Source: an uncultured Bacteroidales bacterium (GTDB taxonomy: Bacteria; Bacteroidota; Bacteroidia; Bacteroidales; UBA932). Taken from it: 64,000 nucleotides of DNA. The notes under the pieces are model-generated. The model was not told the DNA's origin. It made no database searches and saw only the letters and a list, made by a program, of their open reading frames with translations. The position numbers were made by a program, and so were the translations under genes. The DNA is taken from assembly GCA_946406355.1 (NCBI GenBank), contig CAMJKI010000003.1:1-64000 (forward strand), read 5' to 3'. Below, piece by piece: positions 1 to 10,725 of the stretch (its first letter is position 1; every line of letters begins with the position of its first letter).

Positions 1-3000
1 GACGGATTTCGGCCTTGCCGATGAGGAAGAAAATGTCGTCGTTGTAGTCGCCCTTAAGAGTGCTGGCGGCAACATCCCTGTAAACCACCTTTTCTACGGG
101 AACTTCCTTCACCACTTCCTTTTCGATGATCTTCTCCACAATCTTTTCCTGCACGGTGGCGGGAGCGGGAGCTTCCTTCTTGGCCTTTCCACCGCCGAAG
201 GTGATGTTTACGCCGAAGGTGAAGGTGCGGATGGTAGGATACTTGTCACGCTCGTCGGTACCGGCGTCGAAGCCCGTGATGGGAACTTCCGGATCCAGGC
301 CGGTGTAACCGGTGAAGGTGGCCAGGTTGTGCACGGAAGCATAGGCGCGCACGCTCTGGATGTACTTGTTGGGCTTGAAGTTATGAGTGTAACCCAGGGT
401 TACGTTGTCAATCTTCCAGTAGTCGCCGTCTTCGATGTAGTAGCTAACGATACGCTGGGTATCGGACAGCACCACCTTGTTGCCGGTCTTTTCACCGGTA
501 CGGGCATCCACGGCGTCAAACTGGTCGAAGGCGCAGTTGAGCGTGTTGTACAGGATGGTGGGGTTGCCGTAGAACATCTTCTGGAAGTTCAGGATCTGGA
601 AACCGAAGGCGCCGCGCATGGTAATGTTAAGGTCGAAGCCCCGGTAACGGAAGGTATTGTTGAAGTTGAGGAAGATGTCCGGAACACCGTTACCCAGAAC
701 CTGCCAGTCGGTGTAACCGGCGTCGGCGGCCAGGCCGTAGTACTTGCTTACCACGTTGCCGTCGGCGTCGCGGCGCAGGCGCTCTACAACCCACTTACCA
801 CCGTCGTCCAGGCCCACGGAACGCAGATTGAAGAAGTTGCCGATAGGCTGACCCACCTTCACCTGGTGCGTGGTCTTCTGGATAGGCTCACCGGTGTAAC
901 CGGCGTCGAAGTAGTCGTTGGTGCTCTGGAACTGGTCGTTGGAAATGGAGATGAGTTCGTTGCGGTTGTGCGAGAACGAAATCTGCGAATTCCACTCGAA
1001 GTTGCGGGTGCGCACCGGGATGGCGTTCAAGAGCACTTCAATACCCTCGTTGCGGATCTGGGCCACATTGGCCATGATGGAACCGTAGTAGTACGGAGGA
1101 GTAGGAACGGAATAGTAATAGAGGCCGTCCTTGGTGTCGCGGCGGTACACGTCGATGCTACCGTTCAGGCGCTCGTCAAAGAAGGCGAAGTCCAAACCCA
1201 CATTGTACTCGTACTTCTTTTCCCAGTGGAGTTCCGGGTTGTCGTTACGGGTGGGAACAATGGGCTGAATCCAGTTTCCGTTGTAGATATAGTTGCCGTC
1301 GTAGTCGATGGAAGCCAGCGACTGGTACGGGCTGGAAATGTCGATACCGGTAATACCGAAACCGGCGCGGAGCTTGAGGTTGTTGATCCACTTGACGCCC
1401 CGGAGGAAAGCCTCGTTATTCAGACGCCAACCGGCGGAAACGCCAGGGAAGTAGCCCCACTTGTGATTAGCACCGAACTTGGAGGAACCATCGGCACGGA
1501 TGGAAGCCATGAGCAGGTAGCGGTCGCCGAAGTTGTAGGTGGCACGGGCGAACAGGCCGATGAGCTTGCTCATGCTGGCCGAAGAAGACATGCTGGCCGT
1601 ACCGTCCTTGAGGCCGTTACCCTTCTCCAGGGCGTTCCACAGATAGCCGTCGTTGGGATAGTTCCAGTTGGAAGCGCTGAAGCTCTCGCTGTAACCGTCC
1701 TCGTAGCTGTAGCCGGCCACGGCAGTAACGTGGTGGTTACCGAAGTCCTGCACGTAGTTGGCGCTGATTTCCATCATGTTGGAGGTGTAGTCGGAGGCGT
1801 TGCGGCCGGCCTGGCCGTTACGGGCGCTCTTGGTGGTGCTTTCGTCCTGGCGGGTATTGTAGTAACCGCCGATACCGCTCTGGCCCTTGCGCACGTACAT
1901 CATCTTGAAGGTGAGGGGTTCCCACGGGTGGAACTCGGCCGTACCGGTGAAGCGCACGTTGCGGTTGCGGTACATGCCCAGCTGCTCGTTGATAATGGAC
2001 ATGGGGTTGGCGTAGAGGTAAATGTCACGGATCACATAGGTGCCGTCCTCGTTGTAGATGGGCTGCAGGGGTCCCTGGATGCAAGCCTGCCGATAGGCGT
2101 AGGAAGCGTCGAAGCGGGAATCCCGGCTGGTTTCGTTGGCCATCACTTCGGCCGATACCTTGAGCATATCGTCCAGGAAGAACTGGGACACCATGGCGCG
2201 GGCGCGGATGTTGCTGCGGCCGGTGTTCTTGATGGTACCCTGATTATTATTATAGGTGATGTTGGCGGTATAGATGCTGTGAGCGCCGCCGCCGCGGATG
2301 GACACGTTATGGTTCTGGGAAATACCCACGCGGCTGATTTCCGACAGCCAGTCGGTCTTGGTCTCATTGGCCAGCTGACCGTTGGCGCCCTGGAAACTCC
2401 AGCCTTCGGCCCGGCGGGCCAGCACATCGTCGGCCGTCATGAAGTCCGGACGGTTGAGCCAGGTGGAAGCGGTTACATAGCCGCTGTATTCCACGGTGGC
2501 CGGCATTTCGCGCTTGGCGTTGCGGGTAGTGATGATGATAACGCCGTTGGTACCGCGGGTACCGTAAATAGCAGTGGCGGAACCATCCTTCAGCACGTCG
2601 ATGGACTCGATGTCTTCCGGAGCCACGGTGCTCAGGTTGCCGGGAATACCGTCGATGAGCACGAGCGGAGCGGAGGAGCCGTACAGGGAAGAAGTACCGC
2701 GGAGCATCACGGACGAAGAGGCGGTAGGATCACCGGAAGAAATGGTAATCTGCAAGCCTGCCACTTTACCCTGAATGAGCTGACCGGCATCAATCACGGC
2801 ACCCTGGACGAAGTCGTCGGCCTTCACGCTCTGCACAGAGGAGGTGATATCGGCCTTCTTCTGGGTACCGTAACCAATGGCCACGGCCTCCTGCAGGAAG
2901 GATACGGCATCGTTCATCACAACGTCGATGGTCCTCTGGTTGCCCACGGTTACGCTTTGGGTTTCGTAGCCGATGCAGGAGAATTCGAGGGCGGAAGAAG

Positions 3001-3202
3001 AGCTTCTCACGGTGATGGTGTACTTACCATCCATGTCCGTGACAACGCCGTTCGTCGTTCCGGCCTCCACGACACCGGCCGCAATTACAGGCATGCCGCT
3101 TGCGTCGGTGACGGTGCCCCTCACCGTTACGGACTGGGCCATCGCAGGGACGGCTGCCGCCAGGAGGGCAAGGGACAGAATGAATTGGAATAAACGTTTC
3201 AT
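1..3202 (-). CDS. SusC/RagA-type TonB-linked outer membrane protein, C-terminally extended (OmpA-like), truncated by window edge
   Basis: Open minus frame from ATG at 3202 (MKRLFQFILSLALLAAAVPAMAQ signal) to the window edge; N-terminal CarboxypepD_reg-like and plug region; barrel ends TIRTFTFGVNITFGGG and continues KAKKEAPAPATVQEKIVEKIIEKEVVKEVPVEKVVYRDVAASTLKGDYNDDIFFLIGKAEIRP. Confidence 0.88.
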   Translation of the reverse strand, partial: MKRLFQFILSLALLAAAVPAMAQSVTVRGTVTDASGMPVIAAGVVEAGTTNGVVTDMDGKYTITVRSSSSALEFSCIGYETQSVTVGNQRTIDVVMNDAVSFLQEAVAIGYGTQKKADITSSVQSVKADDFVQGAVIDAGQLIQGKVAGLQITISSGDPTASSSVMLRGTSSLYGSSAPLVLIDGIPGNLSTVAPEDIESIDVLKDGSATAIYGTRGTNGVIIITTRNAKREMPATVEYSGYVTASTWLNRPDFMTADDVLARRAEGWSFQGANGQLANETKTDWLSEISRVGISQNHNVSIRGGGAHSIYTANITYNNNQGTIKNTGRSNIRARAMVSQFFLDDMLKVSAEVMANETSRDSRFDASYAYRQACIQGPLQPIYNEDGTYVIRDIYLYANPMSIINEQLGMYRNRNVRFTGTAEFHPWEPLTFKMMYVRKGQSGIGGYYNTRQDESTTKSARNGQAGRNASDYTSNMMEISANYVQDFGNHHVTAVAGYSYEDGYSESFSASNWNYPNDGYLWNALEKGNGLKDGTASMSSSASMSKLIGLFARATYNFGDRYLLMASIRADGSSKFGANHKWGYFPGVSAGWRLNNEAFLRGVKWINNLKLRAGFGITGIDISSPYQSLASIDYDGNYIYNGNWIQPIVPTRNDNPELHWEKKYEYNVGLDFAFFDERLNGSIDVYRRDTKDGLYYYSVPTPPYYYGSIMANVAQIRNEGIEVLLNAIPVRTRNFEWNSQISFSHNRNELISISNDQFQSTNDYFDAGYTGEPIQKTTHQVKVGQPIGNFFNLRSVGLDDGGKWVVERLRRDADGNVVSKYYGLAADAGYTDWQVLGNGVPDIFLNFNNTFRYRGFDLNITMRGAFGFQILNFQKMFYGNPTILYNTLNCAFDQFDAVDARTGEKTGNKVVLSDTQRIVSYYIEDGDYWKIDNVTLGYTHNFKPNKYIQSVRAYASVHNLATFTGYTGLDPEVPITGFDAGTDERDKYPTIRTFTFGVNITFGGGKAKKEAPAPATVQEKIVEKIIEKEVVKEVPVEKVVYRDVAASTLKGDYNDDIFFLIGKAEIR

Positions 3203-3337
3203 ACTGCTTGTTGGGTTATTAGTTAGTTAGTATAAAAGAGTGTCTCTTTTGAACCGTTGCAAATTTGTCTACTATCTGCGACAATCCTTACAATAATGCT
3301 ACAAAGAAATAGCAAAATCATCCATTATCCCGAAAAA

Positions 3338-5386
<2,049 letters not shown>

Positions 5387-5396
5387 ATCAGGTGTT

Positions 5397-6626
5397 TTAT
5401 GATTCTTTGGCCAGCCGCACCATCAGCACGCCATGGGCGGGAATTACGGCTTTAAGACGGTCTTTCGTATTGCCGATCACTTTGTGCTGCCAAAGGTCAC
5501 GGACCGAATAGTTCCATTTCCGGAAGTTCACGTCCCGGGCAAAATACATGGTTTGGTCGCGCCAGTTATAGTCCAGTTTCCACTCATCGCGGCCGCGGTT
5601 CATGAAGCAGACCGCAATTTCACCATCGGCCAGGGGCTTGGCCCAGATTTCCCGGTCTCCCATATCCATGAAGCGGATAGCCTGGCGGCCCAGCGGGTCC
5701 TGGTTCACGGCAATCACTTCCTTGTTGGTAAGGATCTGGAGGGTTTTGTAGTCCATTTCCCGGAGATCGTTGCCGCTCATCAGCGGAGCGGCCAGCATGC
5801 ACCACATGGAGAAGTGGGTTACGCTCTCGTCCCAGCTGAGTTCACCATTGCCCACTTCCAGCATTTCGGCGTCGTTCCAGTGGCCGGGACCGGCAAAAGG
5901 ATACAGCTCGGCATCGGCATCGATGCACTGCAGCACGCCCACACCGCCCCAGTCGAACACGCAGTCGTAGCAGGCCCGGATGTCCGGCGTTACGCGCCAC
6001 AGATGGCCGATGCCTTCGCCCCACTCCCAGGGCTTGTTTTCGCCCCATTCACAGATGGAGAGCACGATGGGACGGCCGCTGGCCTTGATGGCCTCCGACA
6101 TGGTCTGGTAGGCGGCCCGGGCATTCTGGCCGTCGTTGGAGCACCAGTCATACTTCAGGTAGTCCACCCCCCATTTGGCATACTGCAGGGCGTCCTGGAA
6201 CTGATGGCCCTTGCTGCCGGGGCGGCCCTGGCAGGTATAGGAACCGGCGCAGGAATACACGCCGAACTTGAGTCCCAGCTGATGGATCTGGTCGGCCAGG
6301 TACTTCATGCCGGAAGGGAAACGTTCGGGGTCCGGGACAATGTTTCCGTCGGCGTCGCGGTCCACCTGCCAGCAATCGTCTATCACAATATACTCATAAC
6401 CGGCGTCGGCCATGCCCGATGCGGCCATGGCTTCGGCCATTTCCAGAATGAGCTTCTCACTCACATTGCAGCCGAATTTGTTCCAGCTGTTCCATCCCAT
6501 GGGCGGGGTGGCGGCCAGGCTGCGGTACAGGGAATCCGACAGCGGCTGCGGTTTCTCCTGGGCAAAAACTCCGGCACAGCAGCCCCAGAGGGCCGCCATG
6601 AGCAGGATTCTGTAGATAGGTTTCAT
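5397..6626 (-). CDS. GH27 alpha-galactosidase (or beta-L-arabinopyranosidase)
   Basis: PPMGWNSWNKFGCNVSE, IDDCWQ, YLKYDWC, signal peptide. Confidence 0.92.
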   Translation of the reverse strand: MKPIYRILLMAALWGCCAGVFAQEKPQPLSDSLYRSLAATPPMGWNSWNKFGCNVSEKLILEMAEAMAASGMADAGYEYIVIDDCWQVDRDADGNIVPDPERFPSGMKYLADQIHQLGLKFGVYSCAGSYTCQGRPGSKGHQFQDALQYAKWGVDYLKYDWCSNDGQNARAAYQTMSEAIKASGRPIVLSICEWGENKPWEWGEGIGHLWRVTPDIRACYDCVFDWGGVGVLQCIDADAELYPFAGPGHWNDAEMLEVGNGELSWDESVTHFSMWCMLAAPLMSGNDLREMDYKTLQILTNKEVIAVNQDPLGRQAIRFMDMGDREIWAKPLADGEIAVCFMNRGRDEWKLDYNWRDQTMYFARDVNFRKWNYSVRDLWQHKVIGNTKDRLKAVIPAHGVLMVRLAKES

Positions 6627-6633
6627 AATAGTG

Positions 6634-8628
6634 TTATTCTCTGTGGAATCGGTAAACAGTAAAGCTTCTGCCCGTCAGCCGGCCGGTAAAGACTACCGGG
6701 GCGCCGGTTTTTGCCGGGGTCCAGTCCAGTGCTTCGGTAACTGGAACCACCGTTTCCGGGGCGTCCAGGGTGTTTTCGGCCATGGGATTATCGCTGTGAA
6801 GCTCCGTACGGCAGGCACCGCTTACCCAGGCGGGCAACTCTATGCTCACTTCCTGGGAATAGGGACTCAGGTTGGCAATTTTCACAATCAGGTGGCCGCT
6901 TTCATCGTCGGCCACGCAGCTGGCGTTCAGGCTGTTCTGCCCCGTGACCGGCTTTCCGTCCAGCGTGAGCGGCAATACCCGGCTACCGCGGTTGTGGGCA
7001 TAGAGCTGCTGCACATAATAGCTGCAACTGCGCATTACCCGCAGATTATCAAACCAGATAAGGTCCGGACGCCACTGCCAGCCCTCCACATGGGCAAAGG
7101 TTGGGGCGTAGCTGGACATGTAAACCACGTCGGCGTTGCGCTCCAGGCCCGTCATGAAGGAAGCTTCCAGCAGGGAGGCGTTAAAGTGGTTGAGCTTTTT
7201 GCCGTCGCTGCCATGACAGGCATACTCGCCGGCAAACACCTTGGGGCCGGTGCGGGGATAGCTGTCGTAGCGGTTGGCGTTGCCCTCGAAGAAACGCTCG
7301 CTGCTGTAGTAATGTTCATCCACCAGATCTACATCCAGGCGGCGCATTTCCTGCCACAGGTCCTGGAACCACTCCCCGCCCAGATACGGGCCGGAGGTGC
7401 CCACAATCTTGATTTCCGGATATTTGGCACGGACCGCCTTCAGGAAAGGTTCAAAACGTTCCTTGAAGGCCGGGCCCCACTGCTCGTTGCCGATACCCAG
7501 GTACTGCAGGTTGAACGGGGCGGGATGTCCCATCTGCGCACGCACTTTCCCCCACTTGGTTTTAACGGAACCATTGGCAAACTCTATGAGGTCCAGGGCA
7601 TCGTCTATATAGGTCTGAAGCTCGTCCAGCGGGCAGTCGGGGTTACTTTCCGGGTCGTTTTCAAACTGGCAGGCCATTCCGCAGCTAACAATGGGAACCG
7701 GCTGGGCGCCTATCTCTTCGGCCAGGCGGAAATACTCGTAGAAGCCCAGTCCGCCGCTTTGGTAATAGTCGGGATACAGGCGGCCGCCCTGGTCATAGCT
7801 CCAGCGGTTCAGGTTGATGGGGCGGTTCTCCACCGGTCCCACGGTATTCTTCCACTGATAGCGGTTCTCCAGGTCCGTACCTTCCACGATGCAACCGCCC
7901 GGGAAGCGGAGGATGCCGGGATGAAGGTCGGCCAAAGCCTGCGCCAGGTCTTTCCGAAGGCCGTTTTCGTCGCCGCGGAAAGTATCGGCCGGGAACAGGG
8001 AAATGTGTTCCAGATCTACGGCGGCCGACGGGTTTTCATCGGCCAGAAGAATACGGAAAGCCGCCTTCTGGAGCGTGGCAGGGGCCGTGAGAACCAGCTC
8101 ATATTTTGCCCATTTGCCGCCCTTTACCTCTACCGCATCCTTTACCAGGATTTGACTCTCGTTCCAGGTGGAAGGGTTGCAAAGGGCTACGGAAACGCGG
8201 CAGGTGGCCGTTTTTCCTGAAGTACGTGCCCAGAAGGAAAGCCTGTACTGGGCGCCCTCCTCCAGGCCGATGCCAAACCAGCCGCTGTTTTCCAGGCCGC
8301 ACAGGCGCACCGGATGGCCGGGATAACGGAGACGCACATAATGGGGATTGCGCTCGAAAGGAGCGCCCTCCGTGAGCACCTCCACCTTGCCGAAGGTCTT
8401 CCAGCCCTGCAGCGGGTTGTCAAACTCGAAGGAACGGTTGATCAGCTTTTCGGCATAGAGGCCGCCGTCGGCTGCAAAATTGATATCCTCCAGGAAAACG
8501 CCGTACATGGTGGGCTGGACGGGGATGCCGGGGGCATCGGCCTCCACCACCAGGTAATTGCCTTTGGGCTGGGCCCAGGCAAAGGCGGCCGCAAGCAGCA
8601 ACGCCGCCGTTATGGCAGCCCTTCTCAT
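6634..8628 (-). CDS. GH51 alpha-L-arabinofuranosidase
   Basis: MYGVFLEDINFAADGGLYAEKLINRSFE, LRFPGGCIVEG, YLGIGNEQWG; start placed at MRRAAITAALLLAAAFAWAQ, overlapping the upstream stop by 4 nt. Confidence 0.92.
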   Translation of the reverse strand: MRRAAITAALLLAAAFAWAQPKGNYLVVEADAPGIPVQPTMYGVFLEDINFAADGGLYAEKLINRSFEFDNPLQGWKTFGKVEVLTEGAPFERNPHYVRLRYPGHPVRLCGLENSGWFGIGLEEGAQYRLSFWARTSGKTATCRVSVALCNPSTWNESQILVKDAVEVKGGKWAKYELVLTAPATLQKAAFRILLADENPSAAVDLEHISLFPADTFRGDENGLRKDLAQALADLHPGILRFPGGCIVEGTDLENRYQWKNTVGPVENRPINLNRWSYDQGGRLYPDYYQSGGLGFYEYFRLAEEIGAQPVPIVSCGMACQFENDPESNPDCPLDELQTYIDDALDLIEFANGSVKTKWGKVRAQMGHPAPFNLQYLGIGNEQWGPAFKERFEPFLKAVRAKYPEIKIVGTSGPYLGGEWFQDLWQEMRRLDVDLVDEHYYSSERFFEGNANRYDSYPRTGPKVFAGEYACHGSDGKKLNHFNASLLEASFMTGLERNADVVYMSSYAPTFAHVEGWQWRPDLIWFDNLRVMRSCSYYVQQLYAHNRGSRVLPLTLDGKPVTGQNSLNASCVADDESGHLIVKIANLSPYSQEVSIELPAWVSGACRTELHSDNPMAENTLDAPETVVPVTEALDWTPAKTGAPVVFTGRLTGRSFTVYRFHRE

Positions 8629-10613
8629 TGAACCAGGGCTTTCAGTTCCTGCGGAACCCATACGGCCATTTCTCCGCTGCCGCGGTGGCACCAGGCATAA
8701 TAGGGAATGAAGGTGAGTTCCACATCCTTCACGGCAATACGGCCGTCGGCGCCGGTGGTAAGGGTCTGGGCCTTGGTGGCAATCTTTTCCACACCGCAAA
8801 GCTCCTGGGAGTCCTTCACCGTAAACTGGGGCTGGAGAGCCATGAAACTGCTGCGTACGGAGAAGCCGGGATTGTCGGGCCATTCGGCGCAGTACACCAC
8901 GGGACCGCGCTCTACGGAAACCCGGCCTTCATCGGCCTGAACGGCCTCATTGGCCTTCACCACGCGGGGCTCCATGTCAAAATGCACGCTCACTTTGTCG
9001 CCCTTCTTCCACTTGCGGGTAATCACGAAGTAACCGTCCTGCAGTTCGCTCTGCACCGGAGTTCCGTTGAGCAGCACGCTGTAGCCCAGCTGCTTGCCGT
9101 CGGCAAATTCGTAAAGATTGGAAGGAACCACCTCTCCGCGCACCCAGCCGGGGATGCGGATCTTGAGGGCCATTTCTTTCTTGAGGGCCGTCTTGTCCAC
9201 GGTAATGTCGATGTCCCCGTTCCAGGGATAGGCCGTCTTCTGGCTAAGCACCACTTCCTTGCCCAGCACCTGCTGCGTCATGGTATTGGGCATGAAAAGA
9301 TTCACATACAGGGCATTGTCCTTTACGGCATACACATAGCCGGGAACGGAAGGGATAAAGCGGCAGATATTGGAGGGGCAGCAGGCGCAGCCGAACCAGG
9401 CCTTACGCTCGTGCTGGCCGCGGGATTCCAGCGGATTGGGATAGAAGAAACCGCCGCCGTCCAGCGACACGCCGCTGATGAGGCCGTTGTACAGGGTGCG
9501 TTCCAGCACGTCGAAATACTTGGATTCGCCGTGCAGCAGGAACATGCGGTAATTCACATACACATTGCCGATGGCCGCGCAGGTTTCGCAGTAGGCCGTC
9601 ATGTTGGGCAGCTGATAATTGCGGCCGAACGCCTCGCCGTAATTGGTGGCGCCGATACCGCCGGTGATGTACAGTTTCTTGGAAACGATGTTCTCCCAGA
9701 TGCGGTCGATGGCATCGATGTAGCCCTGGTCGCCGGTGAGGGCGGCCACATCGGCCATGCCGGCATACATGTAGGCGGCACGGACGGCGTGTCCCACGGC
9801 CTCGTCCTGCTCCAGCACCGGCTTGTGGGTTTGGTTGTATTCGTCCTCGTGGCCGGTCTTTCCGCGCTGGTCCAGGAAGAACTTGGCCTCGTCCAGATAC
9901 TTCTTGTCGCCGGTGGCCAGATACAGCTTGGCCAGGGCCATTTCGGCAATCTGGTGGCCGGGAACCACGCAGGCCTGACCGGCGCCGGAACCTACTTCGC
10001 GGCACACGCAGTCGGCATAGCGGATGGCAATATCCAGGAAATTGCGCTTGCCGGTGGCCTGGTAATGCGCAATGGCGGCTTCCACCATGTGGCCCAGGTT
10101 ATAAAGCTCGTGGCTAAGCTCCTCGTCCATAACCCAGCGGCGGTCGCCGGCCCACTCGTGAGGATGCTCCGGATTCATGGTGCGGGCGGTGTACAGATAG
10201 CCGTCGGGCTCCTGGGCGGCGGCCACTATGGCCAGCACGCTGTCTATGTAGGCCTCCAGCTTCTGGTCCGGATAGGTTTGCAGCACGTACGAGGCACCTT
10301 CTATGGTTTTGTAAACATCCGTGTCGTCAAAGGAAAAGCCTTTTACCTCGTATCCCAGGTTCACCGGGGAGTGCATCTGCTTTTCGGCTTTTACGAAATT
10401 CTGGTAACGTCCTTCGCTCTCACACTTGGAAAAAGCGAGGGGAATGGTAACCTCCCGGGATGCCTGGAGGCGCTGGCCCCAGAAAGAGTCCTGGTCAATT
10501 TTGACGCTGGTAAAAGGAACCGGGTTAATGGGATAGCCGGCTTGTGCTGCCGACTGGGCCTGCATGGAAAAAACCGTGTAGAAAACGGCGAGGGTGACTG
10601 CGATTCTGTTCAT
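8625..10613 (-). CDS. GH127 (DUF1680) beta-L-arabinofuranosidase
   Basis: VKIDQDSFWGQRLQASREVTIP, GHMVEAAIAHY, CETCAAIGN, WFGCACCPSNICR; start at MNRIAV. Confidence 0.9.
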   Translation of the reverse strand: MNRIAVTLAVFYTVFSMQAQSAAQAGYPINPVPFTSVKIDQDSFWGQRLQASREVTIPLAFSKCESEGRYQNFVKAEKQMHSPVNLGYEVKGFSFDDTDVYKTIEGASYVLQTYPDQKLEAYIDSVLAIVAAAQEPDGYLYTARTMNPEHPHEWAGDRRWVMDEELSHELYNLGHMVEAAIAHYQATGKRNFLDIAIRYADCVCREVGSGAGQACVVPGHQIAEMALAKLYLATGDKKYLDEAKFFLDQRGKTGHEDEYNQTHKPVLEQDEAVGHAVRAAYMYAGMADVAALTGDQGYIDAIDRIWENIVSKKLYITGGIGATNYGEAFGRNYQLPNMTAYCETCAAIGNVYVNYRMFLLHGESKYFDVLERTLYNGLISGVSLDGGGFFYPNPLESRGQHERKAWFGCACCPSNICRFIPSVPGYVYAVKDNALYVNLFMPNTMTQQVLGKEVVLSQKTAYPWNGDIDITVDKTALKKEMALKIRIPGWVRGEVVPSNLYEFADGKQLGYSVLLNGTPVQSELQDGYFVITRKWKKGDKVSVHFDMEPRVVKANEAVQADEGRVSVERGPVVYCAEWPDNPGFSVRSSFMALQPQFTVKDSQELCGVEKIATKAQTLTTGADGRIAVKDVELTFIPYYAWCHRGSGEMAVWVPQELKALVQ

Positions 10614-10725
10614 AGTGTTATACAATGGTCCGATACAAAAGTATTATTTATCTTTTACACCCTTTGGTGCAAAAATCCAATTGTTTTGTAAAATCGTCCA
10701 ATAAAAGGTTTATCTTTGCAAAAGC

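Noticed and set aside
329-3193. Long + strand ORF (954 aa), and similar shadows at 19534..22311 and 54812..57796
   Set aside because: They lie antisense to clear SusC/TonB genes; translations are low-complexity V/G/H-rich, as expected from the complement of a high-GC3 gene that avoids TTA/CTA/TCA codons.
3234-3250. AAAAGAG-TGT-CTCTTTT hairpin upstream of the first SusC
   Set aside because: Only a 7-bp AT-rich stem; could easily be chance.
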